Positions 8,260 to 16,286 of a stretch of 64,000 bases of DNA are shown in pieces. The position numbers and the translations under genes are program-made. This DNA comes from Pseudomonas antarctica. GTDB taxonomy: Bacteria > Pseudomonadota > Gammaproteobacteria > Pseudomonadales > Pseudomonadaceae. A model generated the notes under the pieces. The model made no database searches, was not told where the DNA came from, and saw only the letters and a list, made by a program, of their open reading frames with translations. The DNA lies in assembly GCF_001647715.1 (NCBI RefSeq), contig NZ_CP015600.1, positions 4,836,001 through 4,900,000 on the forward strand. The letters are read 5' to 3'. Within the stretch, counting starts at the first letter, position 1; each line of letters opens with the position of its first letter.

Positions 8260-9101
8260 CCACTACCCTTCGCCATGGCGACCGCTCCCAAGCGGTGCTG
8301 ATGCTGCAAAAGAACCTCAACAAAAACGGGGCAGGTTTGGTGACGGATGGGCACTACGGCGCCTCCACCGAGGCTGCCGTCCGCGCCTACCAGGTCAAAG
8401 TCGGCCTGGTCGCCGACGGTATCGCCGGCACCAAGACGCAAGCCAGTCTTGTCGGCGGCGACTGCGCCCAGCTGCTGCGCAATGTAGACCTGGTAAACGC
8501 TGCCGAACGTCTCGGCGTCCCCCTGGCGAGCATCTACGCAGTCAATGAAGTGGAATCCAAGGGCAAGGGTTTCCTCGACAACGGCAAGCCTGTAATCCTG
8601 TTCGAGCGCCACATCATGTATCGCCAACTCGCCACACCTCGAAACGCAGGCGATGACCAGGCCGAACTCAAGCGCCACGCCGATCAGCTCGCTGCTGCTA
8701 ATCCTGCCCTGGTCAACCCGAAACCCGGCGGATACATCGGCGGCACCGCCGAACACCAACGTCTGGCCATGGCCCGCTTGATCGATGACACCGCCGCCTT
8801 GGAGTCGGCCTCCTGGGGCGCGTTCCAGATTATGGGCTTTCACTGGCGACGCCTCGGCTACGCCAGCGTGCAAGAGTTTGTAGCCGCAATAAGTGCCGGC
8901 GAGTCGCAGCAGTTCGACGCCTTCACGCGGTTCATTGAAACCGACCCAGTGCTGCACAAGGCGCTGAAAGGCCGAAAATGGGCCGAGTTCGCCCGGCTCT
9001 ACAACGGGCCGGACTATCTGCGAAATCTCTACGACACCAAGCTCCAGCGCGCCTACGAGCGGCATGCAGGCTGCGATTGCGGTCAAGGGGTGGCCGCATG
9101 A
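8256..9101 (+). CDS. endolysin: peptidoglycan-binding plus N-acetylmuramidase domain
   Basis: This 281-residue endolysin takes the place of P2 gpK. Residues about 5-65 form a PG_binding_1 repeat (RSQAVLMLQKNLNKNG; GHYGASTEAAVRAYQ), and about 85-270 an N-acetylmuramidase domain of the DUF3380 type (AVNEVESKGKGFL, ILFERHIMYR, ESASWGAFQIMGFHW). The glutamates in NEVES and in LFERH are candidates for catalysis. There is no signal peptide, so export through the adjacent holins is expected. Start ATG 8256 overlaps the preceding gene; longer upstream reading is unlikely. Confidence 0.93.
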   Translation: MTTTLRHGDRSQAVLMLQKNLNKNGAGLVTDGHYGASTEAAVRAYQVKVGLVADGIAGTKTQASLVGGDCAQLLRNVDLVNAAERLGVPLASIYAVNEVESKGKGFLDNGKPVILFERHIMYRQLATPRNAGDDQAELKRHADQLAAANPALVNPKPGGYIGGTAEHQRLAMARLIDDTAALESASWGAFQIMGFHWRRLGYASVQEFVAAISAGESQQFDAFTRFIETDPVLHKALKGRKWAEFARLYNGPDYLRNLYDTKLQRAYERHAGCDCGQGVAA

Positions 9102-9301
9102 TCGACTTCGAAGCATTGCAAAGGCTACGGGTGGCAGACGGTGACCTGCTGGTGGTGCCGGAATCAACCGAACAGGCTGACATGGAGCTGTTAGCCGAAT
9201 CCATTCAGATCATGAACGGCGCCAGGGCCGTGATCGTGCGCGGGCCAATCAAAAATCTCGACACGGCAGCCATGAACAAACTCGGTTGGTATCGCGCATG
9301 A
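9098..9301 (+). CDS. unknown small protein inside the lysis cassette
   Basis: This 67-residue acidic soluble protein starts MIDFEALQRLRVADGDLLVV, with no recognised motif. Its start overlaps the endolysin stop and its stop overlaps the LysB/Rz start, both by four bases, so it is translated as part of the lysis operon. Tight coupling and good codon use argue that it is real. Its role is unknown. Confidence 0.75.
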   Translation: MIDFEALQRLRVADGDLLVVPESTEQADMELLAESIQIMNGARAVIVRGPIKNLDTAAMNKLGWYRA

Positions 9302-9741
9302 GCACCCTGCGCCAGGCACTGTACGGCTTCGCTTTACTCGGTGCATTGGCGCTGCTGATCTGGGGGCAGGAAGCGCGTATCGACGTAGCCGAAGGCAAAA
9401 CCGAACTGGCGAAGGCTGCGTCCAAGACGGCCCGCGAAGACGCTGACCGCAACCTGGCGACCGCCAACACACTCACCGACACACTGAAACAGGAACGCGA
9501 CGCACAGAGGGCCCTGCGCACTCAGCAGGATCTACTGCGCCAGGGCTTGGCAAAACGCGAGCGAGCCATAGAGGAACTGAAACGTGAAAATGACGACCTT
9601 CGGAAATGGGCTGATCAGCTTTTGCCTGATGCAGCTCGCCGGCTGCGCGAGCGCCCCGCCATCACCGGCGCAGCTGCTTACCGTGACTGGCTGTCCGGCC
9701 GTGGTGCCGTGCCAACTGCCGGCAACCAGCCCGCGCAGTAA
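9298..9741 (+). CDS. Rz-like spanin, inner-membrane subunit (LysB)
   Basis: This 147-residue type II inner-membrane spanin has an N-terminal anchor (LYGFALLGALALLIWG), then a long charged coiled coil (about residues 28-125, rich in E, K, R and A with heptad spacing). It should span the periplasm and join the outer-membrane partner encoded in the overlapping frame, fusing the two membranes at the end of lysis. ATG 9298 overlaps the previous stop codon. Confidence 0.88.
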   Translation: MSTLRQALYGFALLGALALLIWGQEARIDVAEGKTELAKAASKTAREDADRNLATANTLTDTLKQERDAQRALRTQQDLLRQGLAKRERAIEELKRENDDLRKWADQLLPDAARRLRERPAITGAAAYRDWLSGRGAVPTAGNQPAQ

Positions 9742-9841
9742 CGGCGATCAACTCACTGACCAAGACCGCGTTGAAGCGGCTTGGGCTCAATGCGCCGCCC
9801 AGGTCGACATGGTCTATCAACACCAGCAGGCCAAGCCATGA
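9590..9841 (+). CDS. Rz1-like outer-membrane lipoprotein spanin (LysC), mostly nested in Rz
   Basis: This 83-residue protein is read in another frame, starting inside the Rz-like gene and ending 100 bases beyond it. It has a short hydrophobic signal and a lipobox LAGC at about residue 17, then a Pro/Ala/Ser-rich stretch (ASAPPSPAQ), the hallmarks of Rz1 lipoproteins. ATG 9590 is preferred to an upstream in-frame GTG at 9584. Its stop overlaps the gpR start by four bases. Confidence 0.88.
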   Translation: MTTFGNGLISFCLMQLAGCASAPPSPAQLLTVTGCPAVVPCQLPATSPRSNGDQLTDQDRVEAAWAQCAAQVDMVYQHQQAKP

Positions 9842-10314
9842 ACAAGCACGAAAACCTACGCGCTCATCTCCTGGCCACCGTGGCCGAACTCAAGCACAAC
9901 CCTGACCGCCTGCTGATTTTCATCGACAATGGCAAGATCCGCTGCACCGCTGCCACAAGCCTATCGTTTGAATACAGCTTTGACCTGCAGATCATTCTTA
10001 CCGACTTCGCAGGCCACCCCGACAGCGTGATCCTGCCGATCCTGGGCTGGCTCAGCATCAACCAATCGGAGCTGCTGGAAAACCTCGACAAGGTCAAAGC
10101 CGGCATCCAGTTCGAAGCCGAAATTATTGATACCAGCAAGGTTGACTTCAGTCTGACCCTACCGCTGACAGAGCGGGTCATCGTTGGAAAAGATGCCGAA
10201 GGCAATACCACCGTCAAACATGCCGGCGAGCCGCAACGTGTGGCGGATTACCTAGACCCGAACTGGGTGCCAGGTGCACAAGGCAACGCAGGTGAATGGG
10301 TGGTGCCCAAATGA
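9838..10314 (+). CDS. R: tail completion protein (P2 gpR family)
   Basis: This 158-residue protein matches gpR in length, position and pattern (HNPDRLLIFIDNGKI; SFEYSFDLQIILTDFAG; LGWLSINQSELL). In P2, R and S are needed to complete the proximal tail end that joins the head. The C-terminus ends with an Asn/Gly/Trp-rich stretch. ATG 9838 overlaps the Rz1 stop and the gene's stop overlaps the gpS start by four bases. Confidence 0.92.
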   Translation: MNKHENLRAHLLATVAELKHNPDRLLIFIDNGKIRCTAATSLSFEYSFDLQIILTDFAGHPDSVILPILGWLSINQSELLENLDKVKAGIQFEAEIIDTSKVDFSLTLPLTERVIVGKDAEGNTTVKHAGEPQRVADYLDPNWVPGAQGNAGEWVVPK

Positions 10315-10769
10315 ACGGAAGCCTGGAAGCCCTGGAGGATTGGGCGGCACCCCTGCTCAGAAAGCTTGCGCCTGCAGAACGCGGGAAACTTGCCCGCAGT
10401 TTGGCCCAGCAGCTGCGGCGCAATCAGCAGCAGCGCGTCAAGGCCCAGGCCAACCCGGATGGCAGCAAGTACACCCCCCGAAAGGCGCGGGATTTACGCG
10501 GTAAGAAGGGGCACATTCGGCGCAAGGCCGATATGTTCCAAAAGCTGCGCAAGGTGGCCTATCTCAAGGCCAAAGGCGACGGCAGTGCCATCAGCGTGGG
10601 ATTCACCGGCAGGGTTGCCAGGATTGCCAGAGTCCACCAATACGGCTTGAGGGATCGTGCAGAACCCGGTGCTCCTGACATCCGCTACGAACAGCGTGAA
10701 ATCTTGGGGTTTACCGACGGAGACATTGACCTGATTCGTGACAAACTACTCCTACATCTGACCATCTGA
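10311..10769 (+). CDS. S: virion morphogenesis / tail completion protein (P2 gpS family)
   Basis: This basic 152-residue protein has the gpS features: an N-terminal LEALEDWAAPLLRKL, a basic KARDLRGKKGHIRRKADMF segment, and a C-terminal RVHQYGLRDR and PDIRYEQREILGF. In P2 it helps finish tail ends. It is the last gene of the head-lysis-R-S transcription unit; an AT-rich cargo gene follows after 49 bases. Confidence 0.93.
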   Translation: MNGSLEALEDWAAPLLRKLAPAERGKLARSLAQQLRRNQQQRVKAQANPDGSKYTPRKARDLRGKKGHIRRKADMFQKLRKVAYLKAKGDGSAISVGFTGRVARIARVHQYGLRDRAEPGAPDIRYEQREILGFTDGDIDLIRDKLLLHLTI

Positions 10770-10818
10770 CCGAGTGCGCACAGTGCCCCAGAGAGTAAAG
10801 GCGCAAAAGGAGCTAGCA

Positions 10819-11631
10819 ATGACAAACATAATGGACTTTGTAGATATAAAGCTTGAGATATCGACGCGAGCAAAAAGTAGTGATATAGAAATTATTTCGG
10901 TGCAAAACCCATTCATACCATCCTGCCCCCCTCACTACTTACTCATAGAAACCAAGACTACGGAAAGCAAAACGACAGGCGCGAAACACCAGATTCATGA
11001 CTCAAAAATTACCGTGCGAGCAACGTACATCTCTGGAGATGGGGCCCTCACTCCGGGAACTTTAGTTTGTGAGATGGGCGGGGATATGTACGGCACAAAG
11101 GTCAAATTGACTAATGGCTGGGTGATTGTAGATGCCAGCCTCAGAGGCATGCATATCGGGACCTACATTTTTTATAAAATTGTCCATTGGGCGAAACAGT
11201 TCGACCCGGAGCATAAGGTTGCTCAAATCTTATTAATCCCTGACGCCAGATCAAAATCCAACAATGAAATCCGCAGAAATACGCTATACGAGAATTTCGG
11301 AATACGCTTCGACTGGTATGACCAAAACAAATCTTCGGGCATTTCTTATCCATGGCTTACGGCAAAAGACCTTATTCCATACAGAAATTGGCCGAACATA
11401 ACAACCCACCAGAACCTCACAATCCTTGACGACATATTTCAAGAGCTAGCTTTACTAAAGCAAAACAATCGACAACTAAAGGCATCGAAGCGATATTACA
11501 GACTTGAATATAAAACAATTCGCTCACGCCTACTCACCATAGCGAAACTTATAAACCTTCCACTAATGACTTTAGCTATTGGAGCCGGACTAATCATCGG
11601 AAAACTACTTGGTTGGTATCAAGGGTTCTAG
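10819..11631 (+). CDS. AT-rich cargo gene, GNAT-like domain with C-terminal membrane anchor
   Basis: This 270-residue protein has no counterpart in P2 at this place. Residues about 105-180 resemble an acyl-CoA N-acyltransferase core: LRGMHIGTYIFYKIV fits motif A with the pyrophosphate loop, and RRNTLYENFGIRFDWY fits motif B. A helical region (about 200-240) and one membrane segment near the end (LPLMTLAIGAGLIIG) follow. Base composition is clearly more A+T-rich than S and V on either side, indicating separate acquisition. ATG 10819 is chosen over an upstream in-frame start because AAAGGAG lies eight bases before it. The acetyltransferase reading is tentative. It could modify a host or phage target at the membrane, or serve defence. 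Confidence 0.82.
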   Translation: MTNIMDFVDIKLEISTRAKSSDIEIISVQNPFIPSCPPHYLLIETKTTESKTTGAKHQIHDSKITVRATYISGDGALTPGTLVCEMGGDMYGTKVKLTNGWVIVDASLRGMHIGTYIFYKIVHWAKQFDPEHKVAQILLIPDARSKSNNEIRRNTLYENFGIRFDWYDQNKSSGISYPWLTAKDLIPYRNWPNITTHQNLTILDDIFQELALLKQNNRQLKASKRYYRLEYKTIRSRLLTIAKLINLPLMTLAIGAGLIIGKLLGWYQGF

Positions 11632-11664
11632 CCAAATAAACTCAGTATCCGATAAACATTTGAT

Positions 11665-11685
11665 TTGTACACTCACTGCTTACAA
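11665..11685. promoter_or_regulatory. Ogr-type late promoter activator dyad upstream of V
   Basis: TTGTA-N11-TACAA, identical in form to the dyads before O and FI, starts 34 bases after the cargo gene stop and is centred 57 bases before the V start. A CGCG block follows 21 bases downstream. This marks the baseplate-fibre operon as a separate Ogr-controlled unit, as V is in P2. Confidence 0.72.
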
Positions 11686-11731
11686 GCACCGACAACTGCA
11701 TCCCCACGCGAGAGGCGCCACCATCGGCGCC

Positions 11732-12310
11732 ATGAACGACTTCGCCGCCTTCGCCCGCATGCTTGAAAACCTCATCCGCTTCGGCGTCATCGCCGCCGTG
11801 CAGATGGAGCCTCCCCGTGTGAAGGTAAAAACCGGGGAACTGACCACTGCCTGGCTGCCTTGGATCGCCCAACGTGCCGGAGCCGATCAAGTGTGGGACC
11901 CGCCGACCGAGGGTGAACAAGTCATGCTGTTCAGTCCGTCCGGCCAGCTCGCCAATGGTGTTGCTGTGACAGGCTTATTCAGCGACCACATCCCGGCCAA
12001 CGGCAACCGCGCGGGCCTGCACCGCCGCACCTACGCCGATGGCACGGTGATCGAGTACGACAGCATCGCCCATCACCTCAACGCCACCCTGACCGAGGGC
12101 GGTACCACCAACCTGATCAGCAAGGGCGGCATAAACCTGGTTGGCGACATCACACACCAAGGTGACTACACCCAGACCGGTAATCAGACCGTCACCGGCA
12201 AGGTCACCGTCTCGATTGACGTAGTCGCGGCCGGCGTCAGTCTGGTCAAACACCCGCACACAGGCGTCAAGTCCGGTGGCGATCAGTCCGGGGGGCCTAT
12301 CCCAACATGA
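11732..12310 (+). CDS. V: baseplate spike protein (P2 gpV family)
   Basis: This 192-residue protein should trimerise into the membrane-piercing spike at the tail tip. It has an N-terminal OB-fold part (VKVKTGELTTAWLPW; PPTEGEQVMLFSPSG), a beta-helical repeat region (GGINLVGDITHQGDYTQTG) and a C-terminal apex KHPHTGVKSG. The His-X-His there corresponds to the iron-binding tip known from P2 gpV. The frame is open upstream; ATG 11732 is chosen by homology, although its ribosome site is weak. Confidence 0.94.
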   Translation: MNDFAAFARMLENLIRFGVIAAVQMEPPRVKVKTGELTTAWLPWIAQRAGADQVWDPPTEGEQVMLFSPSGQLANGVAVTGLFSDHIPANGNRAGLHRRTYADGTVIEYDSIAHHLNATLTEGGTTNLISKGGINLVGDITHQGDYTQTGNQTVTGKVTVSIDVVAAGVSLVKHPHTGVKSGGDQSGGPIPT

Positions 12311-12651
12311 ACCGACAAACCGGCGGCGCCATCGACAAACGCGCCCATATCAGCCAGTGCATCACCGATATCCTGACCACGCGAATTGGGACCCGAGTGA
12401 TGCGCCGCGAATATGGCAGCCTGCTGCCCGAGCTGGTGGACCACCCCTTTAACGACGTCACCCGGTTAAGGGTTTACGCCGCCACCGTCATGGCGCTGAT
12501 GCGCTGGGAAACCCGCATCAGCCTGAGCCGCGTGCAATTCACCGGTGCAAGCCTTCAAGGCCAGGCCGTAATTGAGCTGGAGTGCAGCGTGGTCGACACC
12601 AACGAAGCGTTGAGCCTCAGCCTACCGTTGCAAATGGGGGGCAGTGTATGA
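12307..12651 (+). CDS. W: baseplate wedge protein (P2 gpW, gp25-like)
   Basis: This 114-residue gp25/lysozyme-like baseplate protein carries TRIGTRVMRREYGSLLPELVD and RWETRISLSRVQF, the family signature. With J and I it forms the baseplate wedge that triggers sheath contraction. It overlaps V and J by four bases on each side. Confidence 0.95.
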   Translation: MNRQTGGAIDKRAHISQCITDILTTRIGTRVMRREYGSLLPELVDHPFNDVTRLRVYAATVMALMRWETRISLSRVQFTGASLQGQAVIELECSVVDTNEALSLSLPLQMGGSV

Positions 12652-13559
12652 ACAGCTTTGCTGCCATCGACCTCAGCCAGCTCCCACCGCCGCAAATCGT
12701 CGAGCAGATCGACTTTGAAATAATCCTGGCCGAACGCAAGGCCTACATGATCAGCCTATGGCCGGCAGCGGAACAGGCCGAAATCGCTGCGCGCCTCGAT
12801 ATAGAGTCAGAACCACTGACCAAGCTGCTGCAAGAGAACGCTTACCGTGAGACGGTCTGGCGTCAGCGGGTCAATGAAGCATCACTGGCGAACCTGCTCG
12901 CCACCGCACGCGGTGCCGATCTGGAGCAATTGGCGGCTAACTACAACGTCAAGCGACTGGTCATACAGGAAGGCAAGCCTTCGGCAGTGCCTCCCGTTCC
13001 AAGGTTAATGGAGAGCGACGACAGCCTGCGCGAGCGAGCGCAAATGGCCTGGGAAGGATTGAGCACCGCCGGTCCGCGCAACAGCTACATTTTCCACGCC
13101 AGGGCAGCAGATGGCCGGGTTGCTGACGCTACGGCCGAAAGCCCCTCGCCTGCCGTGGCCGTGGTCACCATACAATCGCTGCTTGGCGATGGCACGGCCT
13201 CCCCTGACTTGCTCGCCAGCGTCAATGCTTACCTCAGCGACGATGATCGCCGGCCAGTGGCGGACCGCTTGACCGTCCAAGGCGCGCAAATCCTTAAGTA
13301 CGAGGTGAAGGCAAAGCTCTACCTCTTATCCAGCGGACCTGAATCTGAACCAATTCTTGCCGCCTCTGAAAAACGGTTGCTTGCCTACGTCCATCAGCGC
13401 CGCCGGCTCGGCATGGAAGTGTCGGAGTCTGCCTTGCACGCCGCTGCTCATGTTGAGGGCGTGCGCAAGGTCGAGCTGGAAGGCTGGGTCGATATCGTCG
13501 CGACCAAAGCCCAGGCGCCCTTCTGCACCAAAGTCACCGTCACGCGAGGTGCCGAATAA
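12648..13559 (+). CDS. J: baseplate assembly protein J (P2 gpJ family)
   Basis: This 303-residue gp6-like baseplate wedge protein has the standard blocks SQLPPPQIVEQIDFE, TARGADLEQLAANYNVKRL, ESDDSLRERAQMAWEGLSTAGP and DRRPVADRLTVQ. It is close to the length of P2 gpJ. ATG 12648 overlaps the W stop; an upstream in-frame start inside W is ignored. Its stop overlaps the gpI start by one base (TAATG). Confidence 0.95.
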   Translation: MNSFAAIDLSQLPPPQIVEQIDFEIILAERKAYMISLWPAAEQAEIAARLDIESEPLTKLLQENAYRETVWRQRVNEASLANLLATARGADLEQLAANYNVKRLVIQEGKPSAVPPVPRLMESDDSLRERAQMAWEGLSTAGPRNSYIFHARAADGRVADATAESPSPAVAVVTIQSLLGDGTASPDLLASVNAYLSDDDRRPVADRLTVQGAQILKYEVKAKLYLLSSGPESEPILAASEKRLLAYVHQRRRLGMEVSESALHAAAHVEGVRKVELEGWVDIVATKAQAPFCTKVTVTRGAE

Positions 13560-14179
13560 TGGGCGCCCAGCAGTTGCTGCCGGGGAACTCCACGCCGCTG
13601 GAGCGCCAAGCAGCACAGGCGCTCGCACAGATCCAGTACGTACCGATCCCCCTGCGTCAGCTCTGCAACCCGGACACCTGCCCCGTCGATCTTCTGCCGT
13701 ACCTGGCCTGGGCCTTTTCGGTCGACCGCTGGGATAGTAAATGGACGGAGGCTGCCAAGCGCGCCGCCATCCGCTCATCCCACTACATCCATTCACGCAA
13801 GGGCACCATCGGTGCACTGCGCCGCGTCGTAGAGCCGCTGGGCTACCTGATTGAGGTGCTGGAGTGGTGGCAGACCACCCCGCAGGGCGTGCCGGGTACT
13901 TTCGCCATCAAGGTAGGAGTACTCGAGACCGGGATCACCGAAGAGATGTATCAAGAACTCACCTGGCTGATCGATGACGCAAGGCCGGTAACCCGACATC
14001 TGACAGGCCTGGCAATCAGCCTCGAAACACAAGGGGTTTTGAACATTTGTGTTGCCTTGTACGAAGGCGACGAAATCGACATTTACCCACCGGTCATGCG
14101 TGACATCGAAGTCACCGGGACCATAGGCATCGTTGGGCGCGAACACTCCATAGACACCTTGGACATTTATCATGATTGA
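13559..14179 (+). CDS. I: tail protein I (P2 gpI family)
   Basis: This 206-residue baseplate protein links wedge and tail fibre. Signature blocks are LPGNSTPLERQAAQALAQI, LLPYLAWAFSVDRWD and the HYIHSRKGTIGALRRVVEPLG segment. The C-terminus extends somewhat beyond P2 gpI with a beta-rich part. It overlaps the fibre gene by eight bases. Confidence 0.94.
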   Translation: MGAQQLLPGNSTPLERQAAQALAQIQYVPIPLRQLCNPDTCPVDLLPYLAWAFSVDRWDSKWTEAAKRAAIRSSHYIHSRKGTIGALRRVVEPLGYLIEVLEWWQTTPQGVPGTFAIKVGVLETGITEEMYQELTWLIDDARPVTRHLTGLAISLETQGVLNICVALYEGDEIDIYPPVMRDIEVTGTIGIVGREHSIDTLDIYHD

Positions 14180-15713
14180 TGCGAACTCTCAGTTTTTCGC
14201 GATCCTTACTGCCGTGGGGAGAGCCAAGCAAGCGAACGCTGACGCGCTCGGCGTGCCATGGAAACTCACCGAGATGGGCGTGGGCGATGCCAATGGCACT
14301 GATCCCATTCCGAACGAGCTGCAAACTCGACTTATCAACGAGTGGCGCCGACGACCGCTGAATCAGTTGCGGGTAGATCCGGTCAACGCGGCGGTGATCA
14401 TTGCTGAACAAATCATTCCGGCCGATGAAGGCGGACGCTGGATCCGTGAGATCGGACTCTACGACGCGGACGGTGACCTGGTGGCCGTGGCGAACTGCGC
14501 GCCTAGCTACAAGCCGGCGCTGTCGCAAGGCTCTGGGCGTACTCAAGTCGTGCGGATGAACTTCATCGTTGCCAGTACCGGCAACATCACGCTCAAGATT
14601 GACCCGGCGGTGGTGCTGGCAACCCGCGAGTACGTCGATCTGCGGATCATGGAAGAGCTGTACAAGCTCGACAACAAACAATCGGTACGCGTGGCCACAA
14701 CGGCCAACATCGCCCTGGCGGGTCTACAGACCATCGACGGTGTTGTGTTGGTTGCCGGGGATCGCGTGCTGGTAAAAAACCAGGCTGTCGCCAAGGACAA
14801 CGGCCTATACATCGCTGCGGCTGCCGTATGGAAGCGCTCGGAAGATGCCGACAGCAATGCAGAGGTTACGTCGGCGCTTCTGGTGTCGGTCGAGCAAGGC
14901 GCCACTTTGGCCGATACGCGCTGGCAGTTGATCACGGATGGTGTGATCGTTCTGGGCACCACGCCATTGACGTTCCAGAACGTGACTCAAGGTTTTGCGC
15001 CGATCAATTCTCCGGCGCTTCTGGGGTCTCCAACCGCACCAACCCCGGCTCAGTTCGATATCAGCAAGCGGTTAGCGACTACTGAGCATGTGCAGCGTGC
15101 TCTTGGCAGTTATGCAGGGCAAACGAACTACACGGGCGACACCGCTTTAACCGCTGCCGACGTCGGGAGGCTGAGCAACTTCGCGCAACTTTCGACGGTT
15201 GCTTTACCCCCAGCGTCGAGTGTTGCGGCTGCGTCATTGATTACGATCGGCAGCTCTTTGTCTGGCGGTGTCTGGGTGGTCGCTGCGACGGGGGACACCC
15301 TGACGAATACGATTACTGAGCCAGGGCCATTTTTCATCCCTGTCGGCTCCCTGGGTGTATTCCGCCGACTGTTAGGGGGGAGCGGCTGGAGTTTTGATGG
15401 TGGGGACGCCTCGCTTAAGTATTCGCCAGGTTTCTCCGCACGTCTTACGGCGAACGGCTATCAGAAACTGCCTTCCGGTCATATCGAGCAATGGGGCATC
15501 GTTCCTCCCATTCCTGCTGGTGGTTCGGTCCTGATCAATTACCCGATCAAATTCCCCAATGGCCCGCTGGCGATTGTGGCGGGAGCGGGCGCGTCGCAGG
15601 CCGGTAGTCCTGGGATTAATTCCTACAATGAATCTGCTGGTCAGGTCAGATTCTGGAATTCGTCAATGAGTGTCGCCACGCAAGCAAGCACCTATTTTGC
15701 CAAAGGCATTTAG
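14172..15713 (+). CDS. H: tail fibre protein (gpH-like)
   Basis: This 513-residue adhesin determines host range. Residues about 1-150 form the conserved baseplate-binding N-terminus (DUF3751-like: GVPWKLTEMGVGDANGTD, DEGGRWIREIGLYDADG). About 170-275 form a shaft domain (VRVATTANIALAGLQTIDG, LVKNQAVAKDNGLY) shared by many phage and pyocin fibres. The C-terminal part (GYQKLPSGHIEQWG onward) is a compact receptor-binding tip. It is shorter than P2 H (about 670), so the shaft is reduced. A chaperone gene follows immediately, the usual pair. Confidence 0.92.
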   Translation: MIDANSQFFAILTAVGRAKQANADALGVPWKLTEMGVGDANGTDPIPNELQTRLINEWRRRPLNQLRVDPVNAAVIIAEQIIPADEGGRWIREIGLYDADGDLVAVANCAPSYKPALSQGSGRTQVVRMNFIVASTGNITLKIDPAVVLATREYVDLRIMEELYKLDNKQSVRVATTANIALAGLQTIDGVVLVAGDRVLVKNQAVAKDNGLYIAAAAVWKRSEDADSNAEVTSALLVSVEQGATLADTRWQLITDGVIVLGTTPLTFQNVTQGFAPINSPALLGSPTAPTPAQFDISKRLATTEHVQRALGSYAGQTNYTGDTALTAADVGRLSNFAQLSTVALPPASSVAAASLITIGSSLSGGVWVVAATGDTLTNTITEPGPFFIPVGSLGVFRRLLGGSGWSFDGGDASLKYSPGFSARLTANGYQKLPSGHIEQWGIVPPIPAGGSVLINYPIKFPNGPLAIVAGAGASQAGSPGINSYNESAGQVRFWNSSMSVATQASTYFAKGI

Positions 15714-15733
15714 ATATTTTAGAGGGGGAATTT

Positions 15734-16159
15734 ATGTTCGCTTCCAAGCAAACCGGTTTCTTTTACGATCCGGCATTCAACGAAGTTATACCGGCCGATG
15801 TTGTGGAAATCACCCCTGAAGCGCATGCAGAGCTTCTGGCGGGACAAGGAGAAGGTAAGGTCATAACCTGGGGGGATGGCGACTATCCGTTCTTGAAGGA
15901 AGCCCCTGCACCGTCTCCCGAGCAGCTCGCGATGGTTGAGCGCGCATGGCGCGACTCACAACTAGCTGTTACCGATAGCGTCGTGACACGCCACCGGGAC
16001 GAACTGGAGGATGGCAACACGACCTCTCTCACGACCGAGCAATACGCTGAGCTACAAGGCTATCGTCGCCAACTACGCGCTTGGCCGGAAACGGGTGAAT
16101 TCCCGTTGAGCGAACATCGGCCGCCAGCGCCAAAATGGTTGGCAGACCAGTTTCAATAA
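15734..16159 (+). CDS. G: tail fibre assembly chaperone (gpG-like)
   Basis: This 141-residue protein is probably a fibre assembly chaperone. It opens with a fibre-like motif (KQTGFFYDPAFNEVIPADV), has a helical RAWRDSQLAVTDSVVTRHRDEL segment, and ends with the family's YRRQLRAWPETGEFPLSEHRPPAP. A strong AGAGGGGGAA ribosome site precedes ATG 15734, 20 bases after H. Fibre and chaperone usually move together by recombination. Confidence 0.9.
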   Translation: MFASKQTGFFYDPAFNEVIPADVVEITPEAHAELLAGQGEGKVITWGDGDYPFLKEAPAPSPEQLAMVERAWRDSQLAVTDSVVTRHRDELEDGNTTSLTTEQYAELQGYRRQLRAWPETGEFPLSEHRPPAPKWLADQFQ

Positions 16160-16190
16160 CACCCTTTCAGGTGGCAATCGCCACTCACGC

Positions 16191-16211
16191 CTGTAATGCT
16201 CTCTCCTACAA
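16191..16211. promoter_or_regulatory. Ogr-type late promoter activator dyad upstream of FI
   Basis: CTGTA-N11-TACAA is the third member of the dyad set (one mismatch in the left arm). It is centred about 86 bases before the FI start, with a GCGCGCGC block about 22 bases downstream, as before O. It marks the sheath-tube-tape operon FI to D as one late unit. Confidence 0.7.
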
Positions 16212-16286
16212 GTCCCGCCGCTCGCCCAACCGGCGCGCGCGCGGCAGCCTGTGCACTGTCATTCCATCACAGCGCAGGCACAACCC

